DNA of 64,000 nucleotides from Acinetobacter geminorum (GTDB taxonomy: Bacteria > Pseudomonadota > Gammaproteobacteria > Pseudomonadales > Moraxellaceae): positions 96,382 to 160,381 of the forward strand of contig NZ_JABELE010000011.1 in assembly GCF_013009345.1 (NCBI RefSeq), read 5' to 3'. The notes under the pieces are model-generated. The model made no database searches. It saw nothing but the letters and a program-made list of their open reading frames with translations, and had not been told where the DNA came from. The position numbers and the translations under genes are program-made. The first letter of the stretch is position 1, and every line of letters begins with the position of its first letter. This document shows positions 33,567-43,012 of the stretch, one piece after another.

Positions 33567-35357
33567 TTACATAGATTCTGGTGCAGATACACCAAGTAAT
33601 TCTAAACCATTACGAAGCACTTGTTGTACATTGATTGAAAGCAATAAACGGGCTTGTGTAAGCTCTGCATCATCGCTTAATACTTTATGTTCATTGTACC
33701 AACCGTGGAACAGGGCAGCTAACTCTTTTAAGTAGTTACCAACCTGATGAGGTTCATATGCATTTGCAGCACGTAATACCGCGTCTGGGTATGCTGCCAG
33801 TTTAGCAAGAATCTCAGTTTCTGCATCAAGAGACAAGCGAGCTGCATGTGGACGAGCAGCGTTTACATCGAATTGTAAATCTGTGCTTGCTGCTTTTTCT
33901 AACATACGACAAATACGTGCGTGTGCATATTGAATATAGTACACAGCATTGTCTTTACTTTGTGAAACAGCAAGGTCAAGGTCAAAGTCGATATGTTGTT
34001 CGCTCTTACGCATTACGTAGTAGAAACGAGCTGCGTCATTGCCCACTTCTTTACGCAAGTCACGTAAAGTTACGAACTGACCAGAACGAGAAGACATTTG
34101 AACCATCTCGCCGCCACGCCATAAACTTACAAACTGAACTAAAAGAACAGTCAATTTTTTAGAGTCATAACCCATTGCATCAATCGCCGCTTTTACGCGA
34201 GAAATATAGCCATGGTGGTCAGAACCCCAAATGTCGATTAGGTCAGTATAACCACGTTGTAGTTTATTTAAGTGATATGCAATGTCAGATGCAAAGTAAG
34301 TCGTTTGGCCATTACGACGCTTAACAACACGGTCTTTTTCATCACCAAATTCAGTTGACTTGAACCAGATGTTGCCATCTTTTTCATAAAGGAAGCCACG
34401 TTGATCTAACGTTTCTAAAGCTTCATCAATTTTTGCACTAAGTGATGCTTCACTGAACCATTGATTGAACGTTACACCAAAATCAGCAAGGTCATCTTTA
34501 ATATCATCTAAAATGGCGTGAAGGGCAGCTTGATGAAATACGCGGTAGCCTTCACCCAATAATTGTTGTGAGTTGGCAATAAGGCCATCAATATGCTTTT
34601 CTTTATCACCAGATAACACAACTTTGTTGCCTTCGCTATCTAGCTCTTCAGCATATTGCACATCTTCTGGTACATCTTTATAAACATTCGCAACTTCACG
34701 AACGTAAGCATCACCATCTTTATCAATGATGCCTTGTGCGATTTCTTTAACGTAATCGCCTTGATAAGCATTTTTAGGGAATACAAGGTTTTGTCCAAGT
34801 AGTTCCAAATAACGTAAATAAGTAGAAGTCGCCAAAATATCCATTTGACGGCCAGCATCATTCACGTAGTACTCACGGTCAACTTTAGCACCCGTTGCTT
34901 CAAGTAAATTAGCAACAGTCATACCGTATGCCGCACCACGACCATGACCTACGTGTAGGCTAGACGTTGGGTTTGCAGAAACAAATTCGACTTGAATCTT
35001 TTTCGCTGCATTTGCTTGGCTACGACCAAAAATTTCTTTTTGTGCTTGAATTTGATCAAGAATAGCAAAACGCTGGTCTGCATTTAAAAAGAAGTTAATA
35101 AATCCGGGTCCTGCGATTTCAGCTTTACTGATATCTGCCACTTCCGGTAATGCAGCTAGAACTTTCTCAGCTAAATCGCGTGGTTTCATACCAGCAGCTT
35201 TCGAGCCGATCATGGCAATATTAGAAGCAAAGTCGCCATGGCTTCGGTCTTTGGTGCGTGTTAAGTTGCTTGTGTTTTTCCAGTCGGAAGGAAGCACCCC
35301 TTCTTGTTGAAGAGTTTGCACTGCATGGTCGAGAGCTGCTTGTATTGCCGTATTCAT
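33567..35357 (-). CDS. argS: Arginyl-tRNA synthetase
   Basis: A 596-residue class I enzyme charging tRNA-Arg. An additional Arg_tRNA_synt_N domain occupies about 1-90 (LVLAALPEVADISKAEIAGP region). The HIGH signature is in SANPTSSLHVGHGRGAAYG, and the KMSKS-like motif is MVQMSSRSGQFVTL. The DALR anticodon-binding domain forms the C-terminus. Full-length core gene; the start ATG is 35357. Confidence 0.97.
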   Translation of the reverse strand: MNTAIQAALDHAVQTLQQEGVLPSDWKNTSNLTRTKDRSHGDFASNIAMIGSKAAGMKPRDLAEKVLAALPEVADISKAEIAGPGFINFFLNADQRFAILDQIQAQKEIFGRSQANAAKKIQVEFVSANPTSSLHVGHGRGAAYGMTVANLLEATGAKVDREYYVNDAGRQMDILATSTYLRYLELLGQNLVFPKNAYQGDYVKEIAQGIIDKDGDAYVREVANVYKDVPEDVQYAEELDSEGNKVVLSGDKEKHIDGLIANSQQLLGEGYRVFHQAALHAILDDIKDDLADFGVTFNQWFSEASLSAKIDEALETLDQRGFLYEKDGNIWFKSTEFGDEKDRVVKRRNGQTTYFASDIAYHLNKLQRGYTDLIDIWGSDHHGYISRVKAAIDAMGYDSKKLTVLLVQFVSLWRGGEMVQMSSRSGQFVTLRDLRKEVGNDAARFYYVMRKSEQHIDFDLDLAVSQSKDNAVYYIQYAHARICRMLEKAASTDLQFDVNAARPHAARLSLDAETEILAKLAAYPDAVLRAANAYEPHQVGNYLKELAALFHGWYNEHKVLSDDAELTQARLLLSINVQQVLRNGLELLGVSAPESM

Positions 35358-35851
35358 ATCAATCGAAAATAGATGTCGCAGAAAAACGTCAAATATAGCA
35401 AATTTCCGATGACTTAGGGGAGGGGATTTAATATTCCAATAATTCTTTATGCAAATTACTGATGATTATTTTTTAAATGAATGTTGGTTGATGAATCGCC
35501 TTATTATTCTGAAAATCAAGAATTACAAGCCTTCTGGGCAGTTTTTGTGAGTAAATTATGTGTTTAATTTAATGCTATTTTCTGAGGAAATACCTGTTGC
35601 CGCTAAATCATATAATTATTGCTTTTAAAATTGAGAAAATAAAAGAAATTTTTAAAATTATAAAAACATTAATACTCTGATTTTTATAATTTATTTTTAA
35701 ACATGTTTTAACTAAATAGTGTTCAATTTTAACATCACGGTTTAAAATATCTATTTTGATCGAATTAGGCTTAAGCTTATACGCACAAAGAGTTTTAGAG
35801 ACCATACAAAACGTGTTTTTCTCTACTCTAAGCTGGAAAATGAGATAGGCA
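35358..35851. other. Intergenic region upstream of argS and malic enzyme
   Basis: About 490 AT-rich bases between divergent genes. It must contain both promoters. A 65-codon open frame at 35608-35805 on the minus strand has low complexity and no ribosome-binding site, and I do not regard it as a gene. Confidence 0.4.
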
Positions 35852-37549
35852 ATGATATCAGGACACCCAAGTAAACATCCCCTTTATATCCCATATGCAG
35901 GTTTTACACTTTTAGAGTTACCACTTTTAAATAAAGGTTCGGCTTTCACTGAAGAAGAAAGAAGTAACTTTAACTTACACGGTTTACTCCCCCATATTAT
36001 TGAAACTATTGAAGAGCAGAGCCAGCGCTCTTATCAGCAATATTGCGCTTTTACTGATGATATCAATCGCCATATCTATTTGCGTAATATCCAAGATACC
36101 AATGAAACCTTGTTCTATCATTTAATCGAAAATCATCTTGAAGAAATGATGCCGATTATTTATACCCCAACAGTGGGTGAAGCATGTCAACGTTTCTCCG
36201 ATATCTATCGTCGTCATCGTGGTGTTTTTATTTCATATCCAGATCGTGATGTGATTGATGATATTTTGCAAAACGTAAATAAAAATAATGTAAAAGTGAT
36301 CGTGATTACTGATGGTGAACGTATCTTAGGTCTTGGCGACCAAGGCATTGGTGGTATGGGTATTCCTATTGGGAAACTTTCACTTTACACCGCTTGTGGT
36401 GGAATTAGCCCAGCCTATACATTACCCATCACAATTGATGTGGGGACGAATAATCCACAATTACTAAATGATCCGATCTATATGGGGTGGCGTCAGCCAC
36501 GTATTAGTGGCGATGAATATTATGCATTTGTCGATATGGTGATTGAAGCTGTAAAGCGTCGTTGGCCAAAAGCATTAATTCAGTTTGAAGATTTCGCACA
36601 AAAAAATGCGATGCCACTTCTAGAAAAATATCGCGATAAAATTTGTTGTTTTAACGATGATATTCAAGGAACAGCAGCGGTATCTGTAGGTAGTTTGATT
36701 GCTGCAAGTCGTGCAGCAGGCAAGCAATTAAAAGATCAAACAATTGCCTTCTTAGGTGCGGGCTCTGCGGGATGTGGTATTGCAGAGCAAATCATTGCAC
36801 AAATGGTTGCTGAAGGTCTGACTGATTCTGAAGCCCGTGCACGCGTTTATATGGTGGATCGTTTTGGTTTGATTACCGAAAATCAGCCAAACTTATTGGA
36901 CTTCCAACGCAAATTGGCGCAAAAAGCTGAAGTGGTTGATCAATGGGGCAATATTGAAGAAGTGATTTCACTCCTTGATGTTGTTAAAAATGCTAAGCCT
37001 ACAGTGTTAATTGGTGTTTCTGGTCAACCAGGTCTCTTCACAGAAGAGATTATTAAGACCATGGCAGCGAATTGTGAACGCCCAATTGTCATGCCATTGT
37101 CTAACCCAACTTCACGTGTTGAAGCAGTACCTGCTGATATTGTGGAGTGGACTGAAGGTAGAGCATTAATTGCAACAGGTAGCCCGTTTGCTCCTGTGAA
37201 TCATCACGGCAAGCTTTATAATATTTCTCAGTGTAATAACTCGTACATTTTCCCGGGCATTGGCTTAGGGGTGGTGGCATCGGGTGCTAAACGCGTTACT
37301 GAAAATATGTTAATGGCTTCAAGTAGTGCTTTAGCGAATTGCTCGCCATTACTGAAAGATCCGCAAGCTGATTTATTGCCACCTTTAGGTGAAATTCAGC
37401 AAGTCTCTAAAGTGATTGCATTTGAAGTTGCCAAAGCTGCAATGGTCGATGGCGTGGCAGTAACGATTAGTGATGATTTGCTACAGCAAAAAATTGATCA
37501 ATCATTCTGGAAACCTGAATACCGCAAATATAAGCGTATTCCTTTCTAA
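35852..37549 (+). CDS. maeA: NAD-dependent malic enzyme
   Basis: A 565-residue decarboxylating malate dehydrogenase (malate to pyruvate and CO2). The N-terminal domain contains IIYTPTVGEACQRFSDIYR, the signature of the large (SfcA/MaeA) type, and the substrate region ILGLGDQGIGGMGIPIGKL. The NAD-binding Rossmann segment is IAFLGAGSAGCGIAEQII, and the metal site is in FNDDIQGTAAVSVGSL. Full length and probably monocistronic; a bidirectional terminator follows. Confidence 0.93.
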   Translation: MISGHPSKHPLYIPYAGFTLLELPLLNKGSAFTEEERSNFNLHGLLPHIIETIEEQSQRSYQQYCAFTDDINRHIYLRNIQDTNETLFYHLIENHLEEMMPIIYTPTVGEACQRFSDIYRRHRGVFISYPDRDVIDDILQNVNKNNVKVIVITDGERILGLGDQGIGGMGIPIGKLSLYTACGGISPAYTLPITIDVGTNNPQLLNDPIYMGWRQPRISGDEYYAFVDMVIEAVKRRWPKALIQFEDFAQKNAMPLLEKYRDKICCFNDDIQGTAAVSVGSLIAASRAAGKQLKDQTIAFLGAGSAGCGIAEQIIAQMVAEGLTDSEARARVYMVDRFGLITENQPNLLDFQRKLAQKAEVVDQWGNIEEVISLLDVVKNAKPTVLIGVSGQPGLFTEEIIKTMAANCERPIVMPLSNPTSRVEAVPADIVEWTEGRALIATGSPFAPVNHHGKLYNISQCNNSYIFPGIGLGVVASGAKRVTENMLMASSSALANCSPLLKDPQADLLPPLGEIQQVSKVIAFEVAKAAMVDGVAVTISDDLLQQKIDQSFWKPEYRKYKRIPF

Positions 37550-37561
37550 GGTTGAGAACGT

Positions 37562-37589
37562 AAAAAGAGGAGCTTAAGCTCCTCTTTTT
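37562..37589. terminator. Bidirectional terminator between malic enzyme and Dyp peroxidase
   Basis: Perfect palindrome with arms AAAAAGAGGAGCTT/AAGCTCCTCTTTTT between two convergent genes. Confidence 0.85.
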
Positions 37590-37593
37590 TATT

Positions 37594-38514
37594 TTAGTCT
37601 TCTAAAACTTCTTCTAGCAATTCTTCACTAGGTGCAAAGTAATATGCGCCGTCTAGTGGTGTCACGAAATGCAATAAGCGATCATGGATACCATCTCCAC
37701 TTGTACCAAACATACGTTTTAACATGGCATCAATAATATTCAGGTCCTTGGTGTACGCAATGAAAAATAAACCCTGATCACCTCTGCCGTCGCCATAAGG
37801 CAGACTATGACGCAAGATTTCCATTTCTTCGCCTTCATCATCTTCGACAACAGTACGTGCGACATGAGCATTTTCTGGTTTAACGTCATCATCCAGTTCA
37901 ATTGACTCAAGCTTAGTACGACCCATGACATTTTCTTGAGCATCAACTTTTAGTTTTTTCCATTTTTCTAAGTCATGTGCATAGCGCTGCGCGAAAATGA
38001 AACTGCCATCAGCAAAAACTCCCGCGCTTTCTGGCAATAGAGCTGTTTCTGCACGGTCATCTGGAAATTGAGGGTTTTCTGTACCGTCTATAAAGCCTGT
38101 AATATCTCGGCCATCAAAATAGCGGAAGCAAACACGCTCATCAAGAACTTCAACTTTATCTTTAATACCTTCAAAAAATGCTTGGCTTAATGCAAAACAA
38201 ATATCAGAACGCATACTAGCAATATGGATGAGGACATCAGCGGGAACGGCTGGCATGTTGAATGCGCCGTTTTCTGGTTCAAGTTGTTTAAAGCCAGCAG
38301 GAGATTGACTGTAAAGTTGCTTCCAAAGTTCTGGACCAAAAGCGACTGCTGTTTTGATTTGCGCGTCTGAATGCTGAGTAATGAGACGGTCGCGTGTTTC
38401 AAACAACGCTTCGAGTTGTTCTTTTAATTCATCAATTGATAAGTCTTTTAAACGAAGAACAATAAATCGGGCATGATCTGATGGCAACGGCAAAATGACA
38501 GATTGAGCAGTCAT
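37594..38514 (-). CDS. Dyp-type heme peroxidase
   Basis: About 306 residues from MTAQSVILPLPSDHARF. The Dyp signature is the GFIDGTENPQFPDD motif (catalytic Asp and Gly-x-x-Asp-Gly), with the distal Arg in MGRTKLESIELDD and the heme ligand His in ENAHVARTVVED. Related YfeX/EfeB types oxidise dyes or release heme iron. The start at 38514 is preferred, with GAGGAG about 10 bases upstream; a TTG start further upstream (MRRYLP) would consume that site. Confidence 0.87.
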   Translation of the reverse strand: MTAQSVILPLPSDHARFIVLRLKDLSIDELKEQLEALFETRDRLITQHSDAQIKTAVAFGPELWKQLYSQSPAGFKQLEPENGAFNMPAVPADVLIHIASMRSDICFALSQAFFEGIKDKVEVLDERVCFRYFDGRDITGFIDGTENPQFPDDRAETALLPESAGVFADGSFIFAQRYAHDLEKWKKLKVDAQENVMGRTKLESIELDDDVKPENAHVARTVVEDDEGEEMEILRHSLPYGDGRGDQGLFFIAYTKDLNIIDAMLKRMFGTSGDGIHDRLLHFVTPLDGAYYFAPSEELLEEVLED

Positions 38515-38672
38515 TGGAAGGTATCTCCTCAATTATAATTTAGTATGAGCTTTAATTATTGTGCCTGATGCGAAGAGCGGTTAGTAGTCTATTTCTTGAT
38601 TTTATTGTTTGAATTCTCATCAATATAGTTTTATAAAACAGTATAATTCCACTTTTATTGTCTATTTTTACT

Positions 38673-39299
38673 ATGTCTTTGCAAGTTTGGTTTGCCTATA
38701 TGTTGGCCTGTTGGGTCATTAGTGTCTCTCCGGGTGCGGGAGCTATTGCCTCAATGTCGAGTGGTCTAAATTATGGTTTTAGACATGGTTACTGGAATGC
38801 AATTGGTTTACAAGTTGCCTTGGTGCTTCAAATTATGGTGGTGGCAGCAGGTGTCGGGGTCTTATTTGCAACGACTCCTTTAGCTTTTCAGGCCGTTAAG
38901 TGGTTTGGCGTAGCCTATTTATTATATTTAGCCTATTTGCAGTGGATAGCACCTGTAAAAGATATAGAAATTCAACAAGAAAAAAGAGATAAGTCTGCTT
39001 TAGCTCTGCTATTAAATGGTTTTGTAGTCAATATTAGTAATCCTAAAGCGATCGTATTTTTATTGGCAGTTTTGCCGCAGTTTTTAGATTTGAGTAAGCC
39101 TCAATGGATACAATATCTAATTATGGCAGCCACTATGATTACGATCGATTTGATTGTAATGGCTGGATATACGGGGCTGGCATCCAAGGTTTTAAGATTA
39201 CTTCGATCCCCTAGACAGCAAAAATATTTAAATCGGGGCTTTGCTGTAATGTTTAGCTGTGCGGCTTTATTATTGAGCACTGTTCATCAGGCGTCCTAA
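38673..39299 (+). CDS. LysE/RhtB-family transporter
   Basis: About 208 residues with six hydrophobic segments, ISVSPGAGAIASMSSGLNYG (the PGP-like N-terminal motif), KDKS-type loop and VVNISNPKAIVFLLAVLPQF. Probably exports an amino acid or homoserine-lactone-like compound; the substrate is unknown. The start ATG 38673 is preferred over an upstream TTG. One base separates its stop from the convergent znuB stop. Confidence 0.85.
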   Translation: MSLQVWFAYMLACWVISVSPGAGAIASMSSGLNYGFRHGYWNAIGLQVALVLQIMVVAAGVGVLFATTPLAFQAVKWFGVAYLLYLAYLQWIAPVKDIEIQQEKRDKSALALLLNGFVVNISNPKAIVFLLAVLPQFLDLSKPQWIQYLIMAATMITIDLIVMAGYTGLASKVLRLLRSPRQQKYLNRGFAVMFSCAALLLSTVHQAS

Positions 39300-39300
39300 G

Positions 39301-40110
39301 TTAGGCCGCCTGTGTTTGATTTTTTAGCTTTTGAGTTATAAAAATAACAGCAAAACTTAATGCCATACATAAAACAATACTAAGACCTGTAGAGATATTG
39401 AGTGCTGCACTTGACCATAAACCGACACTAACACCGAGCTGGGCTAACACGAATGCCCAAATAACCATTTGCTTTGGTGAGTTTGCTAGTAGGCGAGCGC
39501 TTAAGGCTGGTATTACGAGTAATGCACCCATTAGCAAAGAACCCACAGCACGCAAGGCTAAAACTGTAAATAAAGCCAATAACAACATAAAAATAAGGCG
39601 TTGCCAGTTTGCATTCACTCCTTCACTAATGGCGATATCCGGATCAATTGCAAACTGTATTTGTGGCTGCCAAAAACGGTAAAGAATTACGAGTGATATC
39701 ACAATAATTAAAGAGAAAACAGGAAGATCTGGCCAATCAATGCTGAGCAAGTCGCCAAATAAATAACTTAAAAGCTCTGGTCTTAAACTTGGAACATGTT
39801 GAATAAACAATAGGCCACTACACAGTAATGTCGCTGAGCATAAGGCCAACAGAGCATCGTTGGGCAAACGATTGTCGTGTAAAGCCCATAAAACGCCTAC
39901 CAGTAAAACCGCTGTACCTGCAACACCAAGCCATAATGGAAGACTTAAAGCTCCCGCAATAGCTACCCCAAGTAGTGTTCCGTGCGCCATCGTGTCAGCA
40001 AAAAAAGACATTCGTCTCCAAAGCATTAAACAACCCAGAGGTGCAGTTAAAAATACTAGCAGAGTTCCCATAATCCATGCGGGTAACAATAATTGTAACC
40101 ATTCCATCAT
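39301..40110 (-). CDS. znuB: Zinc ABC transporter permease ZnuB
   Basis: A 269-residue ABC-3-type permease with about eight hydrophobic segments, including MMEWLQLLLPAWIMGTLLVF and SLLMGALLVIPALSARLLAN. It follows znuC after 3 bp in a zur-znuC-znuB operon and forms the membrane channel for Zn import with ZnuC and ZnuA. Confidence 0.93.
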   Translation of the reverse strand: MMEWLQLLLPAWIMGTLLVFLTAPLGCLMLWRRMSFFADTMAHGTLLGVAIAGALSLPLWLGVAGTAVLLVGVLWALHDNRLPNDALLALCSATLLCSGLLFIQHVPSLRPELLSYLFGDLLSIDWPDLPVFSLIIVISLVILYRFWQPQIQFAIDPDIAISEGVNANWQRLIFMLLLALFTVLALRAVGSLLMGALLVIPALSARLLANSPKQMVIWAFVLAQLGVSVGLWSSAALNISTGLSIVLCMALSFAVIFITQKLKNQTQAA

Positions 40111-40113
40111 GGC

Positions 40114-40902
40114 TTAAGCTTCCGGTTCTGGGTGAATATGAGGACGGTCATTATGAGGGCAGGGGTGGGCAGCATCACCGTGAGCACAATGGTCATGATG
40201 ATGTTGATAGAAAACCCTTTGAGTTCCAAATATTGCCTGATATTCAGGATGTTGTTGGATATTTTCGGGTAGCCCGCTACAGCAAATATGTTTATTTAAA
40301 CACACTACACGGTGTGTTCCTTGCATCACCCATTGTAAGTCATGAGAAACAATTAAGATCGCGCAACCATATCGTTCTGGCAGACTGCGAACATAATCAT
40401 AAAGTTCCGCTTCTGACTGAATATCTAAACCTTGCATGGGTTCATCAAGAACTAAAATATCTGGCTGACGAAGCAGTGCACGAGCCAATAGTACTCTTTG
40501 GCGTTCTCCGCCTGAAAGTTGTTGTACTTTTGATTGTTGTAACTTTGAAATACCTGTGTCTTGAATAATTTCCTGACGTAGGGCAGGGCTGCATTTTTCT
40601 AAATCAAGAAGGTCCTGAACACGTAAAGGAAGGCTGTGTGAAGGATTAAACTTTTGTGGCACATAAGCCATTTTAAGTTTTTTATGATTGACAACACGCC
40701 CACTACTCGGCTGGAGAATACCGAGTAGAACCTTTATCAGTGTTGATTTGCCTGCACCATTGGGTCCAATTAAAGACACAATTTCATTTTGATGTAGGGC
40801 AAAATCAACTTTCTTTAATATATCCCGATCATCACGATGAACAGAAACCTGCTCAAGCTGAATTAATACAGGATTTAAGGAGTTGTGCGGCACTGTTGGC
40901 AT
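40114..40902 (-). CDS. znuC: Zinc ABC transporter ATPase ZnuC
   Basis: A 262-residue ATPase with Walker A GPNGAGKSTLIKVLLG, signature LSGGERQRVLLARALL, Walker B ILVLDEPMQGLD and the H-loop in LIVSHDLQWVM. The C-terminal tail is unusually rich in His, Asp and Cys (HHHDHCAHGDAAHPCPH), probably a zinc-binding extension. It overlaps zur by 28 bp. Confidence 0.95.
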   Translation of the reverse strand: MPTVPHNSLNPVLIQLEQVSVHRDDRDILKKVDFALHQNEIVSLIGPNGAGKSTLIKVLLGILQPSSGRVVNHKKLKMAYVPQKFNPSHSLPLRVQDLLDLEKCSPALRQEIIQDTGISKLQQSKVQQLSGGERQRVLLARALLRQPDILVLDEPMQGLDIQSEAELYDYVRSLPERYGCAILIVSHDLQWVMQGTHRVVCLNKHICCSGLPENIQQHPEYQAIFGTQRVFYQHHHDHCAHGDAAHPCPHNDRPHIHPEPEA

Positions 40903-41372
40903 TTCCCCGAAATTTCAATAATGCTGTGTTGAGCCACGAAGTCATCTGAAGCTGCAAGCTGGTCAAGCTGGTGTGTGAGGCCTTGAGAAGAAGCTTCTTT
41001 AACCATATGACATTCAGTACAAATCAGGAATGCTGCTTGATGGCCTTCACGTGGGTGGCAGCAAGGAATATACGCATTAATAGAAGTTAGGCGGTGAATG
41101 AGGCCTTTTTCTAATAAGAAATCTAAAGTTCTATAAACAGTCGGAGGTGCAGCAGGGCGATCAGTTTGACTTTTTATACGTGCCAATAAGTCATACGCAC
41201 CCATTGGACCCGATGCATTTAAAATGAGTTCCAGAACTTCTTTGCGCAAAGGTGTAAGACGTGCGCCAGTCGCAGAACATAAACTTTCTGCTTCAGCTAA
41301 ACGACTTGCGACATTATGGTGATCATGCACACCATGCAAAGAATCATGATGTTCATGCGAACAGGAACTCAT
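40875..41372 (-). CDS. zur: Zinc uptake regulator Zur (Fur family)
   Basis: A 165-residue Fur-family repressor. The first residues are His-rich (SCSHEHHDSLHGVHDHHNVA); the winged helix is RLTPLRKEVLELILNASGPM and PPTVYRTLDFLLEKGLIHRL; the metal-binding domain carries CTEC and CQQC. It shares an operon with znuCB and is divergent from znuA, whose promoter has a Zur-box-like site. Confidence 0.93.
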   Translation of the reverse strand: MSSCSHEHHDSLHGVHDHHNVASRLAEAESLCSATGARLTPLRKEVLELILNASGPMGAYDLLARIKSQTDRPAAPPTVYRTLDFLLEKGLIHRLTSINAYIPCCHPREGHQAAFLICTECHMVKEASSQGLTHQLDQLAASDDFVAQHSIIEISGKCQQCRTTP

Positions 41373-41452
41373 AGGGGTAACCTCGAATTTTTAACGGAAT
41401 ATTAGCATGAAGCGATGCTTCATTCGATTAATCTTAGGTATTTTTGTAACTT

Positions 41453-41467
41453 TGTTATATTATAACA
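41453..41467. promoter_or_regulatory. Zur-box-like inverted repeat
   Basis: TGTTATATTATAACA, perfect 7-bp arms around a central T, lies between the divergent zur and znuA genes, 33 bp upstream of znuA. Gram-negative Zur binds GTTATA-type palindromes, so Zn-dependent repression of both operons is expected. Confidence 0.8.
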
Positions 41468-41499
41468 TGCTTCGAGCTAATTTAAATTGATGGTCTGTC

Positions 41500-42339
41500 A
41501 TGTTCCGTTTTTTTGTTTTCAGTATGTTCTCACTTTTGAGTACGTTAGGGTGGAGTCAGGGGTTGGTGGTTTCTACACACCCGATTTATCTGATTGCAAA
41601 AGAAGTCACTCAAGGGGTTGAAGAACCACAACTCTTATTAAAGGGACAAACAGGGCATGACGTACAATTAACCCCAGCGCATCGTAAAGCAATTAATGAT
41701 GCGTCTTTGGTGATTTGGTTGGGTAAAGCACATGAAGCACCTTTAAATAAGTTATTAGGTAATAATAAGAAGGCAATTGCTCTATTGGATAGTGGTATCG
41801 TTTCTGTTTTGCCCCAGCGTAGTACACGTGGTGTAGCTTTACCTAATACAGTAGATACACATGTATGGTTAGAGCCTAACAATGCGGTTCGAATTGGTTT
41901 CTTTATTGCGGCTTTGCGCTCTCAGCAACATCCTGAAAATAAGGCAAAGTACTGGAATAATGCCAATGTGTTTGCTCGTAAAATGTTGCAGGCAGCACAA
42001 GCTTACGATAGTTCAAGTAATGGCAAACCGTATTGGGCATATCATGATGCCTATCAATATTTAGAGCGTTCACTAAACTTAAAATTCGCTGGTGCTTTAA
42101 CAGATGACCCTCACGTTGCACCAACAGCAGCTCAAATTAAGTATCTTAATGATAGTCGACCAAAAAATCAGATGTGTTTGTTGGCAGAGAGTTTTACCAC
42201 TAAGGGTCAATACCAAAAATTAGGTAACATTACTTTTCAGCCAGTAGACGAGAGCATGAATAATGAGGATGATTTCGTCACTGCATGGAAGAAACTGGCT
42301 ATAAAAACAGATAAATGTGTATTAAGTACGCAAAAGTAA
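41500..42339 (+). CDS. znuA: Zinc ABC transporter substrate-binding protein ZnuA
   Basis: A 279-residue periplasmic zinc-binding protein. Signal peptide MFRFFVFSMFSLLSTLGWSQ; the mature protein has conserved zinc ligands in VVSTHPIYLIAKEV, GQTGHDVQLTPAHRKAI, VDTHVWLEPN and the DDPHVAPTAAQI loop. The usual His/Asp-rich loop of some ZnuA proteins is absent. It is transcribed divergently from zur-znuCB. Confidence 0.93.
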   Translation: MFRFFVFSMFSLLSTLGWSQGLVVSTHPIYLIAKEVTQGVEEPQLLLKGQTGHDVQLTPAHRKAINDASLVIWLGKAHEAPLNKLLGNNKKAIALLDSGIVSVLPQRSTRGVALPNTVDTHVWLEPNNAVRIGFFIAALRSQQHPENKAKYWNNANVFARKMLQAAQAYDSSSNGKPYWAYHDAYQYLERSLNLKFAGALTDDPHVAPTAAQIKYLNDSRPKNQMCLLAESFTTKGQYQKLGNITFQPVDESMNNEDDFVTAWKKLAIKTDKCVLSTQK

Positions 42340-42390
42340 GATAAAAAGTAAACAAAGGCTGACTGTAGCGTCAGCACCACCTGTCATGAA

Positions 42391-42410
42391 AAACCCCGAC
42401 TAAAGTCGGG
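42391..42410 (-). terminator. Hairpin downstream of znuA with T-run on the minus strand
   Basis: Stem CCCGAC/GTCGGG with a 4-base loop. On the plus strand the flanks are A-rich on both sides, so znuA may not be terminated here; on the minus strand the stem is followed by GTTTTTC. No minus-strand gene is seen to its right. Confidence 0.4.
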
Positions 42411-42509
42411 AAAAGATTGCATGTTCAGGGGTGTAACTCTATAATGCCTGCGATTAAAAGCGATCATCAGCTAAACTTGTCAAGCATTTATGCTGTGAGT
42501 GGATAAATA

Positions 42510-42908
42510 ATGAGCCAAACTAGTCGCTTGATTGACCGACGATTAGCAAAAGCTTTGGTCTTCTTACAAGCATGTATGATCCCTGTTTCCGCACTTGTGG
42601 CGTGGAGCATAAAAGACATGACAGCAGCATTAAGTGCGGCACTTGGTGCGTTGGTCTGCTGGCTTGCGACGAGTTATTTTTCGTGGCAATCCTTCAGAAC
42701 AGCAGGTGCACGAGCATCAAAACAAGTGCTGTCTAACATGTATAGGGGCATGTTAGGCAAATTTGCAATCATGATCGTTGGATTTATTTTGATTTTGAGC
42801 AATGTTAAACCTTTATCACCGTTAGCATTGCTGTTTGGTTTTATTCTCGTTCAGGCAATGTCGTGGGTTGCTCCATTTTGGGTGTCACGTCTACAAAAAC
42901 GGGTGTAG
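42510..42908 (+). CDS. atpI: ATP synthase subunit I
   Basis: A 132-residue membrane protein with four hydrophobic segments, beginning MSQTSRLIDRRLAKALVFLQ; first gene of the atp operon. AtpI assists assembly of the c-ring or magnesium supply. Confidence 0.9.
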   Translation: MSQTSRLIDRRLAKALVFLQACMIPVSALVAWSIKDMTAALSAALGALVCWLATSYFSWQSFRTAGARASKQVLSNMYRGMLGKFAIMIVGFILILSNVKPLSPLALLFGFILVQAMSWVAPFWVSRLQKRV

Positions 42909-43012
42909 AAACAAGAAGAATTGAAGATTTTTTGGAGGGTGGCGAGATATCGACAGTACGCCGATGTTCGTTTCCCTTCTTTTTAGTAATTGACATTGAC
43001 CAGGTGTGATTT

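Noticed and set aside
35608..35805. 65-codon minus-strand open frame upstream of the malic enzyme gene
   Set aside because: Very AT-rich low-complexity sequence between two divergent promoters, no ribosome-binding site.
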